DNA of 64,000 bases. Origin: CAVROP01 sp050012175. GTDB lineage: Bacteria > Acidobacteriota > Terriglobia > UBA7540. The notes beneath the pieces were generated by a model, which saw only the letters and a list, made by a program, of their open reading frames with translations, did not search any database and was not told where the DNA came from. Shown here piece after piece: positions 24,562 through 35,703 of the stretch. Position 1 is the stretch's first letter, and each line of letters opens with the position of its first letter. The position numbers and the translations under genes were made by a program. The DNA is taken from NCBI GenBank assembly GCA_050012175.1, contig JBEKHR010000012.1, forward strand, positions 66,446 to 130,445. Reading direction: 5' to 3'.

Positions 24562-27477
24562 CTAGAAGTTGAACATCACCTGAAAGTCGACGCGGCGGTT
24601 GGCTGCGGATGACGAGAAAAACCCTCCCACGAGCGAATTCGAATGTCCAAAGCCCGGTGAAGTGAGATCGCCAATCGGTGTCCCCAGGTTCACGGTGTTG
24701 AAGCAATTTCGCGCGTTGACGCTAAAAGTGAGGCTATAGCGCGCGTTTACTGCGCTTCCCGGGCTGAAGAAACCCCCACCACCTCCTCCCCCACTCAACC
24801 CGCGGCCGCCGAGGCCGGGACCGTAGCCCCCACCGCGTCCTCCTGGCCCGCCACCGGGTCCGCCACCAGGTCCGCGGGAGGAGCCAGGACCCTCAGGCTT
24901 TCTTCCGAAGCCAAACGTCTTGCTAAGGCGTAGGTTCACCGTGAATTGGCCGGGGCCGGTACCGTAGTTTGGTGGAATGATGGTCTCCCCGGAATTGGGC
25001 GTGGTGTCGAAAGTGCCCCAGCGAGTCACCACGACATTAGGTCCCGATGCGCCGGGGGCGGCGAAGGCAGGCCGCGCATTGTAGATACCAGTCCCATACA
25101 CGTCCTGACCCAACGTAATATTAAAGGGTGCGCCAGTGTTCGCGACCACGAAGGGGCTGATGCCAAACCCGCGCGGCAGGGTCCAGGTGCCGCCCACGAA
25201 GACGCGGTGGCGGACATCGAACGCCGCCCGCCCGTAGTCTTCCTCGACATCGTACGGGTTCATCGGAGAACTCAAGACGCCGCGCGTGTTGCTGTGAGCG
25301 TAGCCGAGGGTGTACACGCCAAATAACATAAGCTTTGTTCCCATGCGCAGGTTGAAGTTCGCGATCAACTGATTCTGATTAAAGAGACCGGCGGACTCGT
25401 ACTGGTAGATGTTTCCAGAGTTCGGGTACGGTAGCTGGCCGACCGAGGGCTCTCCCAGGGGATACGTTCCCGGAAGGGGAGCATTGATGTCGCGGGTGAA
25501 AAGCTGATGAACCCCGTGCGCGTTGAGATAGGTGGCGGACACAGTGGCATTCTTGGATAATTGCCGCTCCAGGCCGACGCCCGCCTGCATTGTATACGGC
25601 GCTCGTAAGTTCGGATCAATCTGGTATTTAGAACTGCTCGCCAGCATGCTCAGGGTCGGAACGTTGGGGAAGAGGCTCAAGATGGCCGGCGATGTAACCA
25701 CGAACTGCTGCTGGTTGGTGCCATTCAGCCGCTCCGCTTGGAGCAACTGGGTCTGCATGAAGCGGTCATAGAAAATGCCAAAGCCGGCCCGCAGGACGGT
25801 TTTGGGCGCCTTTCCGTGACCGAGGCCCCAGGCTAAACCCAGCCGCGGAGCGATGTCGGCGTGGTCGTGAATATCGTTCTGCGTCTCGAAGCGGAGGCCC
25901 AGGCTGAGCGTCATATTGGGACGGGCCCGCCAGTCATCCTCTCCGTAAAGTCCCAGGTCAAGGAGATTAACACTCGCGTGAGGGTTCCCAAAGCCGATCA
26001 AGAGCTGGCTCGGCTGAGCGGCTTGATATGCGGCGAGCGAAGGAAACGTAAACATGCCGTTGGAGTATGCGATCGAGCTGCTGAACTCGTCCACGTCCCG
26101 TAGGCGCCCTCCGAACCTTATGAAGTTCTTGCCCAGAGAAATGGAAGTGTAGTTCTGGAACTCGTAGTGATCCTCGGTGTCTATGACCTTTCCCATGCTA
26201 TCGCCGCCGCTCGTGAATGCGCCTAGCACCGAGACCTCGCATGGCGGCACTTGCAGAAGGCAGCCAGCAGGATTGCCGCCGCCCGTGAATGCCGAGTACT
26301 GCGGCGTCTGGTTGCTACTGTCGTGAAGGTATTGGAAGCGGGCTTGGTTCACCGTCCTCTCGCTGAACACTTGCGTATCGCTCACCTGGATGGTGTGTTC
26401 GGTGCCGTTGGCGTTGTAGGCCTGCGAGGGGAGAGAAAACTGCCCGATTCCGTCGTTGGTATCATTGTTCTGCCAGAGCTGGTAGCGCACCGTTAAGACA
26501 TTCTTCGAGCTGAGCTGATAGTCGAGCCGGGGACTGAGGTTCATCCGCATTTGGGGATGGAGTACGGATTGGCTGAATGGAACCGGAGTCAAATCGGGAC
26601 TGAGAATGAAGGCGCTCACGACGTTCACGTCGTTAATGTCCCGGCGAAATACATTGAAGAAAAAAGATGCCTTCTTGCTGATGGGACCGCCGATGTTTCC
26701 ATTGTAGAACTCCGAATGATAGCCCGGCTCTTCGGTGGCGAAAGGGTTCCGCGTGTTGAAGGCAGAGGAATTCCCATTCACGAAGACTTGGCCGTGGTAC
26801 TGGCTCATTCCGGGTTTGGTGGTGATTTCGATGCGGCCATAGCCGAGCTTGTCGTATTCCGCCGAGAAGGGATTCTGGTTGACCCGGATCTCGAGAATCG
26901 AGGACTTGGGCGGGAGCTGGCCGCCGGTAAATCCGTCAATATAGATCTGGCCTCCGTTCGGCCCTGCCGAGGGTCCAGCCAGCGCCTCCAGCTCGGACTG
27001 CAATTCATCGGGGTCATCGGAGAGCGATTCGAGCTCCTTTCCCGAGATGACGAGCGAACTGGCGTTGTTCTCGGGATTGACGCTAACGGTTGGCGCCTCG
27101 CCCGAGACGGTGATCTTTTGCACTTCCTGCTCGATCTGAAGCGAGATGCTGAGCTTTTGAACCTGATCTGCGCTGATTTCAATTCCCTGCTGCTCATACA
27201 CCGCAAAACCTTTCGCGATGGCCTTCACCGTGTACTTCCCGGGTGCCAGTGCTTTGAATTCGTAAACCCCGTCCCGGTTCCCTTGTACGGCTTGGGTCTG
27301 TCCTGTCGCTGAGGTCACCAGGACGGTCGCTTGCGTCACCGCCCCACCTGAAGGGTCATTCACCTGGCAGCGCAGCGTCCCGGAAGGGGTTTGCGCGAAC
27401 AAGGGGCTTGCCAGAATTGGCGCCAAGAAAAGCACCAGAGAAATAGAAGCGTACTTCCCAAACAGCCGAAATTTCAT
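24562..27477 (-). CDS. TonB-dependent receptor with Gly-rich insertion
   Basis: This 971-residue protein has a signal peptide (ISLVLFLAPILASPLFAQ), a carboxypeptidase-regulatory-like domain (about residues 32-120: SGTLRCQVNDPSGGAV, GKYTVKAIAKGF), a plug-like region (ISGKELESLSDDPDELQSEL, IEITTKPG) and a beta-barrel ending in RVDFQVMFNF. An insertion of roughly 45 residues near the C-terminus is almost entirely Gly/Pro/Arg (GPGGGPGGGPGGRGGG), expected in a late extracellular loop. ATG 27477 is preceded by AGGAGA. It is 45 bp downstream of the DUF5666 gene and probably in the same operon. Confidence 0.88.
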   Translation of the reverse strand: MKFRLFGKYASISLVLFLAPILASPLFAQTPSGTLRCQVNDPSGGAVTQATVLVTSATGQTQAVQGNRDGVYEFKALAPGKYTVKAIAKGFAVYEQQGIEISADQVQKLSISLQIEQEVQKITVSGEAPTVSVNPENNASSLVISGKELESLSDDPDELQSELEALAGPSAGPNGGQIYIDGFTGGQLPPKSSILEIRVNQNPFSAEYDKLGYGRIEITTKPGMSQYHGQVFVNGNSSAFNTRNPFATEEPGYHSEFYNGNIGGPISKKASFFFNVFRRDINDVNVVSAFILSPDLTPVPFSQSVLHPQMRMNLSPRLDYQLSSKNVLTVRYQLWQNNDTNDGIGQFSLPSQAYNANGTEHTIQVSDTQVFSERTVNQARFQYLHDSSNQTPQYSAFTGGGNPAGCLLQVPPCEVSVLGAFTSGGDSMGKVIDTEDHYEFQNYTSISLGKNFIRFGGRLRDVDEFSSSIAYSNGMFTFPSLAAYQAAQPSQLLIGFGNPHASVNLLDLGLYGEDDWRARPNMTLSLGLRFETQNDIHDHADIAPRLGLAWGLGHGKAPKTVLRAGFGIFYDRFMQTQLLQAERLNGTNQQQFVVTSPAILSLFPNVPTLSMLASSSKYQIDPNLRAPYTMQAGVGLERQLSKNATVSATYLNAHGVHQLFTRDINAPLPGTYPLGEPSVGQLPYPNSGNIYQYESAGLFNQNQLIANFNLRMGTKLMLFGVYTLGYAHSNTRGVLSSPMNPYDVEEDYGRAAFDVRHRVFVGGTWTLPRGFGISPFVVANTGAPFNITLGQDVYGTGIYNARPAFAAPGASGPNVVVTRWGTFDTTPNSGETIIPPNYGTGPGQFTVNLRLSKTFGFGRKPEGPGSSRGPGGGPGGGPGGRGGGYGPGLGGRGLSGGGGGGGFFSPGSAVNARYSLTFSVNARNCFNTVNLGTPIGDLTSPGFGHSNSLVGGFFSSSAANRRVDFQVMFNF

Positions 27478-27522
27478 TGAGTCTCCTGCGAAAGCGCCCA
27501 CGCTTTACAACCGGGCGCTGAA

Positions 27523-28740
27523 TTATTGCGTCGTCTCTTCTCCGCTTGGGGCGCCGAGATTCCAGGGCGACATGAACATCGCTTGGCTGGCGCTTGCTGA
27601 GGACGCCAGAATGGCTTCCACACCGCTCAATAGCGTGATCGCTGTGACCCCACCGGAAGCCGCGCCTTGCGTCGCCACAATCATCACGGCGTCACCCTTC
27701 TGCAAATCGGCAAGCGTTGCCGGCGGCATCCGGTTCAGGATTTGCTGGAGATCAGGCGCTCCGCCGGGTCGCGGTCCTCCTGGAACGCCGCCCGAGGGAG
27801 GGACGCCTGCCGGCGGTGCGGCGGGTGGGGGACCACCACCTGCGCCGGCGCCGTTCGGTGGTCCGCTGGTCTCCCCCCCTTTCAATCGCATGGCGACCCT
27901 TTGGGCCATCATCGGAGGCAGCTTGCGCAGTTGGGAGTCTGACGTAACCTTCACGAGCACGGGCTTCTTCGTCTTCAAATCGATAACGCTGATTGTGTTC
28001 TGGCTAACGTCAATCGAAGAGACCGTGCCGGCTATGTTTCGAAACGATCCTGAAACAATCTCCTCCGCGGCAAACTCGCTGCCGTCCTCGCTGCGCGTGC
28101 CACGCGCGCGAAGTTGATCTCCGGGTTTGATCTGGTCGAGCGTCGCGGGTTTTGCATCGTCGAACCTCACCGAGTCCGCTGCGTACCGGCGCAGGATCGT
28201 ATCCTTGGTAATGTGAATCGCCACTTTCTTGACGGTGCCGAGGGCCGCCGTCGAAATCGCGATTGTGCTAGTCGCAGGATCGACGGAACTCACCAGTCCC
28301 CCCACCCCGCGCTTCTGCCAATCAGCGCGCTCTGCCTCCTGCTTCCGGGTAATGTCCACCTTGCTCATGACGATCGCGGCGGTGGCGAGGAGGGTCTTCT
28401 GGTCGTCCGAAATGTGTCCCCGGACCAGAATGCGGTCGTCTATGCTGATGTCCCTGGCATTGATCTTCGTGGCATTCTTCAGGGTTTTCTCATTGGGAGC
28501 GACACGGAGAAGAGTGGCATTATCAGGGAGCAACACGGTGAGGCGCGTTCCGGAATCGGTCTGGATGGTGAAGCCCGTCTGCTCGACACTCACCACTGCT
28601 CCCATGGCCTTGTAGGTGGGACTCGGCGCCTGGCCACGTCCTATCGCAACAAGACTAAATACGAGGAAGCCTCTGCAAAGAGATGTAATGACCCTCTTTG
28701 CATGTACGTCCATAAATCGCCGACAAGTTCCCTTCCTCAT
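27523..28740 (-). CDS. Secreted DUF5666-repeat protein with Pro/Gly-rich linker
   Basis: The protein (about 405 residues) has an N-terminal signal (FLVFSLVAIGRGQA) and three repeated beta-rich modules of about 80 residues. Each follows the DUF5666 logic of 'G.V.SV....F.I.....T..V.....T.L' then 'IKPGDQLRARG' and 'AEEIVSGS' (for example VVSVEQTGFTIQTDSGTR and VSSVDPATSTIAISTAALG). A Pro/Gly-rich linker of about 50 residues (GGPPPAAPPAGVPPSGG) precedes a last segment. ATG 28740 has GGAGG six bases upstream. It is the first gene of an operon with the Gly-rich TonB receptor; both carry low-complexity Gly/Pro inserts. The function is unknown, possibly cell-surface binding. Confidence 0.75.
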   Translation of the reverse strand: MRKGTCRRFMDVHAKRVITSLCRGFLVFSLVAIGRGQAPSPTYKAMGAVVSVEQTGFTIQTDSGTRLTVLLPDNATLLRVAPNEKTLKNATKINARDISIDDRILVRGHISDDQKTLLATAAIVMSKVDITRKQEAERADWQKRGVGGLVSSVDPATSTIAISTAALGTVKKVAIHITKDTILRRYAADSVRFDDAKPATLDQIKPGDQLRARGTRSEDGSEFAAEEIVSGSFRNIAGTVSSIDVSQNTISVIDLKTKKPVLVKVTSDSQLRKLPPMMAQRVAMRLKGGETSGPPNGAGAGGGPPPAAPPAGVPPSGGVPGGPRPGGAPDLQQILNRMPPATLADLQKGDAVMIVATQGAASGGVTAITLLSGVEAILASSASASQAMFMSPWNLGAPSGEETTQ

Positions 28741-29544
28741 TATCACCCTCCACTGAAACAGCCGGTCGAGTGGGGCTGAGCCCCACCTTTCCTGTCAGAA
28801 TTGCGAGTCGGTGAAGTCACGTGGCGGCAACTTCCAACCCGGTGTGAGTACTACCCATAACAATCGCACGACAATCAACGGAATCAGACTATCTTCCCTC
28901 TGAGATTGCCTGCTAAAGCTAATACGTTCCTGGGGGATAGACGGTTGCTCTTGCCATGTTAAATCCATGTAAAAGACCCTTGCGGGGGTGTTTTGTCCCT
29001 TTTCAGCCCGCATCTCGAACTGCCCAACGCCGCTGAGAGCTTCTGCACACAAGGACCAACGGATTGGGTCGCCCCTCAAGAAGTCTGTCCGAAATAAGGT
29101 GCTTCGGAGGAAGAATCAACAGGTTACAAACGGCCGCAAGCCACTGGATTGTTGAACCCGAATTCGAAAGTTGGCAGCCGCCGTTCGAACCGAATCACTT
29201 GATTCGAGGCCCGTTCGACGCGGGTACCGGGGGAACAAAATGGTGCGGGGCCGGGCGTAGGGGCATCCGCCGCGGCGGACGCTGTGCCCCTACAAGATAC
29301 GCATCGCACCCACGCTAACTTCCGAATTCGGGTTGAATCGACGTGCGGCGAAATCTATCTCCGACAAACTCCTGGGGGCCAAGTCGTTTGTGCGTCTCGC
29401 GGTCACGTCTATATCGCGCACCCGAGCTGACGGAGAACGTGTCAAAACGAGGCGGTAGGGTGTAAACTCACAACTTCCCGGGGTTCCGTGACGGGAATGC
29501 CGGCCGAGGGTACGGCCAACCGACTCCACTAGGAAGGTTTCACT
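28741..29544. other. Intergenic region containing MITE copy 2
   Basis: Divergent region between the DUF5666 gene and the GH20 gene. Apart from the element at 29155-29334, I see no gene. The segment 28800-29150 and the segment 29335-29530 show no recognisable structure; AGGAAGG at 29531-29537 belongs to the GH20 gene. Confidence 0.55.
29155..29334 (-). mobile_element. 180-bp MITE-like element, copy 2 (inverted)
   Basis: The ends AACCCGAATTCGAAAGTT (29155-29172) and AACTTCCGAATTCGGGTT (29317-29334) are 18-bp inverted repeats with one mismatch. The interior matches the complement of the copy at 11390-11569 along its whole 180-bp length with scattered substitutions, including the GTAGGGGCA/TGCCCCTAC hairpin. 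Both copies are exactly 180 bp. Confidence 0.85.
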
Positions 29545-31602
29545 GTGAATAAACAATTCTCCAGCCTATCGTTTGCTCTGGTGTTTTTTAGTTCGGCCCT
29601 TTTCTCGTCCAGCCTCCCGCTCACCCCGTACCCGAACCAGCTTGAAATGGGTCAAGGAGTATTCCGGGTGGGGGCGCGCGTCAGTATCGAGGTTGCAAGC
29701 AACGAGGAGGAAGACCGCTTTGCCGCTTCGCTTCTCGCTCAGGAGCTGGATTCACTCTGTGGTGTTGCCGCCAGCGTTGGAGCTAAGGGAGCTGGTTGGC
29801 CCCGCATTGTGCTGGCACGCCCCGAAAGCCAGGCTGGCAGGCGCATTCTGGGCGAGTCGGGGTTGAGCCTGCCGCCCCAAGCCGATGAGGAAGGCTACAT
29901 CCTGGTGGTAACTTCCCGCGAAGCCTCAATAGTGAGTAAGACCGCAGCGGGCGTCTTTTACGGCGTCCAGACGCTTCGGCAATTGCTTCACCGGACGCCG
30001 GGAGGTGGTGCAGAGGCCCCGGTCGTGCGAGTGGTGGATTGGCCCGCCATGCGTTGGCGCGGCGTGAGCGTCGACATTAGCCGCGGCCCTATCCCCACAC
30101 TGGCTTCCTTCGAGAGGGAAATCGCGTTGCTGGCTGAATACAAAGTGAACCTCTTCTCGCTTTACATGGAGAACACGTTTGCCTACCCCAGCCTGCCCTT
30201 GGTGGCAGCTCCGGGCGGCGCCATTACTCCGCAGGAAGCCACTGAACTCGTTAACTTCGCCAAACAATATCACGTGGTGGTCGTTCCTGAGCAGGAGGCC
30301 TTCGGGCACCTGCACCTGGCGCTTCAGAATGAGCAGTTCCAGGACATGGTCGAAGTCCCTTACGGCCACGTGCTCTCGCCCACTGCCCCTGCCTCCTTCA
30401 CTTTCATTGGAAAAATGTTTGCAGACCTCGCTTCCGTCTTCCCGGGACCGTTCTTCCATATCGGGGCCGATGAGACCTTTGAGCTGGGCCAGGGCCGGAC
30501 CAAGGCAGAGATCGAGAAACATGGCTACGGCAGCGTCTACATCGATTACCTTCGGAAAATCGACGAGAGCTTGAGTGCCTACCATCGCAAGGTCCTTTTC
30601 TGGGGCGATATGGGCGTTCAGCACCCTGAGCATCTCAAGGACTTGCCGCACGACATGATCGCGGTCCCCTGGGACTACGATGCGAAGCCATCGTTCGCGA
30701 ACGAGATTAAGCCCTTCCGCGACGTGGGGCTTGAAACCTGGGTAGCACCGGGGGTGAGCAACTGGAGCCGCATTTTCCCGGACTACGCGGTGGCCCTGCC
30801 CAATATCCGGCAATTCGTGACGGACGGAAAAGAACTGGGCGCCTCCGGCGTCTTTAACACCACCTGGATGGACGATGGCGAAGGCATGGTGAACTTCACC
30901 TGGTACGGCCTGGTCTACGGTGCCGCTCAGTCCTGGCAGAAAACTGGGGATGACCAGCAGTTCTCCGATGCATGGGATTGGGTCTTTTACCGTGCGCTTG
31001 ACCATCACTTCGCCACGGAGATCAAGACCCTTACAGAGATCCATCGGCTGCTCCAGGGTGCTGTCCATTCGGACGGCGAGGACTGGCTGACCTGGGTTGA
31101 CGCTTTGAGCCCGGAGGGGCAGCAGTTTTATGGCGAGATGGAACCGGCCGCGCACCAGATTCGGCTTCTGGCTGAAGACGTGATTGCCGATCTCATCACT
31201 AATTCCCAGCTCGCGCGCCGTAACCAGGACCTGCTGGACTATGTGGACTTTGCCGCCCGGCGGTTCGATTTCCTCGGCCAAAAGGCCATCTACGCAAAAT
31301 ACATTGTGGACCTCTACTCCCAGGCGCAAGCCAACCCTGCGCAAGCCGAGAAGGTCTACGATATCCTGAACCGAATTAACGGAACCAATGGCTTGCTCCA
31401 GGACATGCGCGACCAGACCACCTTGCTGCGGGCCCACTACAGGAAACTTTGGCTGGCGGAAAACAGGCCGTATTTCCTCGACAATATCCTGGCTCGTTAC
31501 GATGAAGAATTGGAGCGCTGGGAGCGGGCGGCCAATCACGTGAATCGTCTCCGAGAGGTCTATCGCCACCCCCGTCGGCTGCCACCTCTCATCGAACCGT
31601 AG
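29545..31602 (+). CDS. Secreted family 20 glycoside hydrolase (beta-N-acetylhexosaminidase type)
   Basis: This 685-residue protein has a signal peptide (FALVFFSSALFSSSLPL), an N-terminal GH20b-like domain (about residues 25-155), and a GH20 TIM barrel starting at MRWRGVSVDISRGPIPT. The catalytic Asp-Glu pair is in HIGADETFE (about D309-E310), where the Asp assists substrate-assisted catalysis by the 2-acetamido group and the Glu is the acid/base. A helical C-terminal region of about 200 residues follows. It likely releases terminal GlcNAc or GalNAc from glycans in the periplasm or outside the cell. GTG 29545 has AGGAAGG upstream. The proximity to outer-membrane receptors suggests glycan scavenging. 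Confidence 0.85.
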   Translation: MNKQFSSLSFALVFFSSALFSSSLPLTPYPNQLEMGQGVFRVGARVSIEVASNEEEDRFAASLLAQELDSLCGVAASVGAKGAGWPRIVLARPESQAGRRILGESGLSLPPQADEEGYILVVTSREASIVSKTAAGVFYGVQTLRQLLHRTPGGGAEAPVVRVVDWPAMRWRGVSVDISRGPIPTLASFEREIALLAEYKVNLFSLYMENTFAYPSLPLVAAPGGAITPQEATELVNFAKQYHVVVVPEQEAFGHLHLALQNEQFQDMVEVPYGHVLSPTAPASFTFIGKMFADLASVFPGPFFHIGADETFELGQGRTKAEIEKHGYGSVYIDYLRKIDESLSAYHRKVLFWGDMGVQHPEHLKDLPHDMIAVPWDYDAKPSFANEIKPFRDVGLETWVAPGVSNWSRIFPDYAVALPNIRQFVTDGKELGASGVFNTTWMDDGEGMVNFTWYGLVYGAAQSWQKTGDDQQFSDAWDWVFYRALDHHFATEIKTLTEIHRLLQGAVHSDGEDWLTWVDALSPEGQQFYGEMEPAAHQIRLLAEDVIADLITNSQLARRNQDLLDYVDFAARRFDFLGQKAIYAKYIVDLYSQAQANPAQAEKVYDILNRINGTNGLLQDMRDQTTLLRAHYRKLWLAENRPYFLDNILARYDEELERWERAANHVNRLREVYRHPRRLPPLIEP

Positions 31603-31695
31603 GGTGCTGCGGCGAAACCTTCCTGAAACGGAGGCTGAGCAGACCACCTCGATAGATTCTTCAGAGAATTGGAAAACCCGCAGGGTGAAAGCGCC

Positions 31696-31788
31696 GTAGC
31701 GCTGACCCCGCCTCGCGGGGTCAGCACCATGGGAAAGCAAGAAAATGCCGACCCCGCAGGCGCGGGGTCGGCGCTACAAAGGCGCTAC
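31696..31788. repeat. REP-like element with two GC hairpins
   Basis: A 10-bp stem GCTGACCCCG/CGGGGTCAGC (31701-31725) and an 11-bp stem GCCGACCCCGC/GCGGGGTCGGC (31747-31772) lie between outer GTAGCGC (31696-31702) and GCGCTAC (31771-31777, repeated at 31782-31788). It lies between the GH20 gene and a HicB-like gene and could terminate GH20 transcription. Confidence 0.8.
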
Positions 31789-31851
31789 AAAGCGACGGCA
31801 AGCTGCCGGACTCCAAAGCCCGGCGAGGCGGGCAGCGCAGACTAATAGTGA

Positions 31852-31857
31852 TAAGAT
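31852..31857 (+). promoter_or_regulatory. -10 box 6 nt before HicB-like start
   Basis: TAAGAT is separated from the ATG at 31864 by exactly 6 nt, which would place the transcription start at the start codon. No good -35 is seen. Confidence 0.4.
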
Positions 31858-31863
31858 TCGATC

Positions 31864-32088
31864 ATGGAGATGTACACCTACCCCATCACGGTCGAACGCG
31901 AAGGCCGGAAATATTGGGCCTACAGCGGAGATTTTCCGGGAATGTATGGACTCGGAAATTCCATCGAGGAAGCCAAGGCCAGCATCCTCGAAGCGATGCG
32001 GCTCTATATCGAAGAGTGCCGTGCCACCCACCGGCCTATACCGCGCGCCCGCACCGTCTTCATGGAAACCGTTTCTCTCGCGGTATAG
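31864..32088 (+). CDS. Orphan HicB-like antitoxin
   Basis: This 74-residue protein has the complete short HicB fold: MYTYPITVEREGRKYWAY, SGDFPGMYGLGNSIEEAKA and ILEAMRLYIEECRATHRPIP, with the typical 'D.PG..G.G.S.EEA' pattern. No HicA-like gene adjoins it; the next gene downstream is a convergent RelE-type toxin. It may be a solitary antitoxin or may act with another toxin in the genome. No Shine-Dalgarno sequence precedes the ATG; instead a -10-like TAAGAT lies 6 nt upstream, compatible with leaderless translation. A second in-frame ATG lies two codons later. Confidence 0.8.
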   Translation: MEMYTYPITVEREGRKYWAYSGDFPGMYGLGNSIEEAKASILEAMRLYIEECRATHRPIPRARTVFMETVSLAV

Positions 32089-32099
32089 TTTGCCTACCG

Positions 32100-32366
32100 T
32101 TACGGTGCACGAATTAGCCTTTCGTAGTCACTGTGCGAGCCGATCCAGAACCAGAAAAAGTTATCTCCACGGCGCACCGCCAAAGCGCGACAGGACCGCG
32201 AAATACGCACCGACCAGAAAGAGCCAACCGGCTTCAGGCGCAGCGATGGATGAAAGGGGTTGTGCGCGAAGAGCTCATATTGTTTCCTGGCTTGCTCTTG
32301 GACCGCTTGCGCCAGGCTGTTATAAAGAGCCCAGAATTCCGGGGAGGCGTGAGAGGTGAAGTTCAA
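32100..32366 (-). CDS. RelE/ParE-type toxin
   Basis: This 88-residue protein has the RelE-like arrangement: an N-terminal helix pair (FWALYNSLAQAVQEQARKQYELF), HPSLRLKPVG, a strand WSVRISRSCRALAVRRGD and a final FFWFWIGSHSDYERLI strand with the terminal His/Tyr region common in cytotoxic members. Such proteins cleave ribosome-bound mRNA or inhibit gyrase; which applies here cannot be told. The start codon overlaps the stop of the upstream antitoxin gene by 4 bp (ATGA arrangement), indicating a coupled pair. It converges with the orphan HicB-like gene, with only 11 bp between the stops. Confidence 0.85.
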   Translation of the reverse strand: MNFTSHASPEFWALYNSLAQAVQEQARKQYELFAHNPFHPSLRLKPVGSFWSVRISRSCRALAVRRGDNFFWFWIGSHSDYERLIRAP

Positions 32367-32596
32367 TGTTGCTCTTGCCGAGAGCGCAGGCCCTTTTCCA
32401 GCGGAGTAAATCTACCCTCATCGATTTCCTGACCGATTTTCTCCACCAGGTGATGGCCGCGACCGCCCGGAGAAAGATCCTGCTCCATTTCGGCGTCCCA
32501 AGCCTGTTCTTCAAGCTGCTCAATCCAGTCTGCCAGTTCCTGGCGCTCTGGCTCTGTGAGCTGCTCGATCGCGGCTTTGATCGCTTCCACGGTCAT
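32363..32596 (-). CDS. Antitoxin partner of the RelE/ParE-type toxin
   Basis: This 77-residue, strongly acidic and helical protein begins VEAIKAAIEQLTEPERQELADWIEQLEEQAW, then DAEMEQDL, and ends with a Gly-rich and basic tail (GRFTPLEKGLRSRQ). The N-terminal helix pattern 'I..LT..ER.EL..WI..LE' and the C-terminal toxin-binding-like tail fit small addiction-module antitoxins upstream of RelE genes. Its ATG lies 6 nt after a TAAGCT box with TTGCAT exactly 17 nt further upstream, so the mRNA is probably leaderless. It overlaps the toxin gene by 4 bp. Confidence 0.75.
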   Translation of the reverse strand: MTVEAIKAAIEQLTEPERQELADWIEQLEEQAWDAEMEQDLSPGGRGHHLVEKIGQEIDEGRFTPLEKGLRSRQEQH

Positions 32597-32602
32597 ATTG
32601 CC

Positions 32603-32631
32603 AGCTTAACCTCGCCAGCTAGCTAATGCAA
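32603..32631 (-). promoter_or_regulatory. Promoter of the antitoxin-RelE pair, leaderless
   Basis: On the minus strand TTGCAT (32631-32626) and TAAGCT (32608-32603) are 17 nt apart, and the start codon follows the -10 by 6 nt. Confidence 0.5.
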
Positions 32632-32737
32632 GTCCGAACGTGGCAGGCCGGTTTCCTTATGCCACGAGAGCCGCTGGGTCACTGGACAGACCCCGCGCCC
32701 CCAAGACTCGGTGCCGCTGCCCGTTGAGACTCAAGCT

Positions 32738-34789
<2,052 letters not shown>

Positions 34790-34952
34790 AACTGAAAACC
34801 CCGCCCGGAAGGCAAGAGGCTATTCTACCAAGGCGCGGGTCCTCGTGCATCCCCACTCGCGAAATAGAGGATGTTTATGAGCCCTGGATGCGCGAAGGAA
34901 TGCGGGGGGGTAGCCACGGTTGATTCGTTGTTCAAATCAACCGTGGGTCAGT

Positions 34953-35519
34953 CTAGAACCGTCCGCGAAAATCAAAGAGGTCACGGAGGGGCAATTGCCA
35001 GCCGGGAAAGAGGTTGGAAGTGAGGACTTGGTCGCCCGCGAGGGTTGCGTCCACAAAGTACTTCTTCCCCTGGAGTTTCAAAACCTCCACCGTTTTAGCC
35101 TGCGTGTCGATGAGCCAGACCTCGGGCACGCCCGCCTCGGCATAGATGGGCAGTTTGGTGGCGCGGTCATGCACCGCGGTCGAGGCGGACAGCACCTCGA
35201 CAACAAGGTCTGGCGCTCCTGCGATGAACTCCTCACGGACGATCTCAACTCGCGTGCTGGCGACGAAGACAAGGTCGGGCTGCAGCGCCGTGTCCTCAGT
35301 CAGCCTCACATCGAGCGGAGCTTCCCAGACTTCTCCCAGCTTGTTTTTCTGGACGTACAGGCTGAGGGCTATATCGAGGTTATGGACAACGAATTGATGC
35401 TTCGTATTCGGTGCAGGGGTCAAATGCACCTCCCCGCCAATCAGCTCGTAGCGCTTCCCGTCGTCAGGGAGCTGGCGGAACTCCTCGTAAGTCAACTTGG
35501 GGATAACTTGGGTGCCCAT
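34953..35519 (-). CDS. Uma2-family (DUF820) putative restriction-endonuclease-like protein
   Basis: This 188-residue protein has the Uma2 layout: LTYEEFRQLPDDGKRYELIGGEVHL, HQFVVHNLDIALSLYV, EDTALQPDLVFVA with the PD motif, and APDLVVEVLSAST with the E-x-K-type region continuing to RATKLPIYAEAGVPEVWLID. This is the PD-(D/E)XK nuclease-like fold seen in many copies in some bacteria; the biological role is unknown, with defence or transposition suggested. I place the start at ATG 35519: a perfect TATAAT lies 6 nt upstream of it, so translation from the longer frame would start before the transcript. Confidence 0.85.
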   Translation of the reverse strand: MGTQVIPKLTYEEFRQLPDDGKRYELIGGEVHLTPAPNTKHQFVVHNLDIALSLYVQKNKLGEVWEAPLDVRLTEDTALQPDLVFVASTRVEIVREEFIAGAPDLVVEVLSASTAVHDRATKLPIYAEAGVPEVWLIDTQAKTVEVLKLQGKKYFVDATLAGDQVLTSNLFPGWQLPLRDLFDFRGRF

Positions 35520-35525
35520 AAGGGA

Positions 35526-35531
35526 ATTATA
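35526..35531 (-). promoter_or_regulatory. Perfect -10 box 6 nt before Uma2 start codon
   Basis: TATAAT on the minus strand followed by six bases and ATG. The -35 region is weak. A leaderless transcript is likely. Confidence 0.55.
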
Positions 35532-35664
35532 CACCTCAACCAAACCCTTTGCAGCCAGCGCAGTTCCAGTTCTCGGCGCCGTAGAGATGACGTATTCCGG
35601 GAATGTGCGGGGAAGCGACTGTCCCTTCCTGCTGGCTGTAGTTCTGCAAGGGTCATTTCTGTGA

Positions 35665-35693
35665 TTGACAAAAACCTAAGTTCTCGTTAGTGT
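35665..35693 (+). promoter_or_regulatory. Promoter of purD
   Basis: Consensus TTGACA (35665-35670) and TAGTGT (35688-35693) are 17 nt apart. The purD ATG is only 10 nt after the -10, leaving a leader of a few bases at most. No PurR-like operator or purine riboswitch is visible. Confidence 0.6.
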
Positions 35694-35703
35694 ACGCCAC
35701 TCT

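Noticed and set aside
29926..31740. 604-residue open frame antisense to the GH20 gene
   Set aside because: The sense strand encodes a complete GH20 enzyme with catalytic Asp-Glu; the antisense translation shows no family features.
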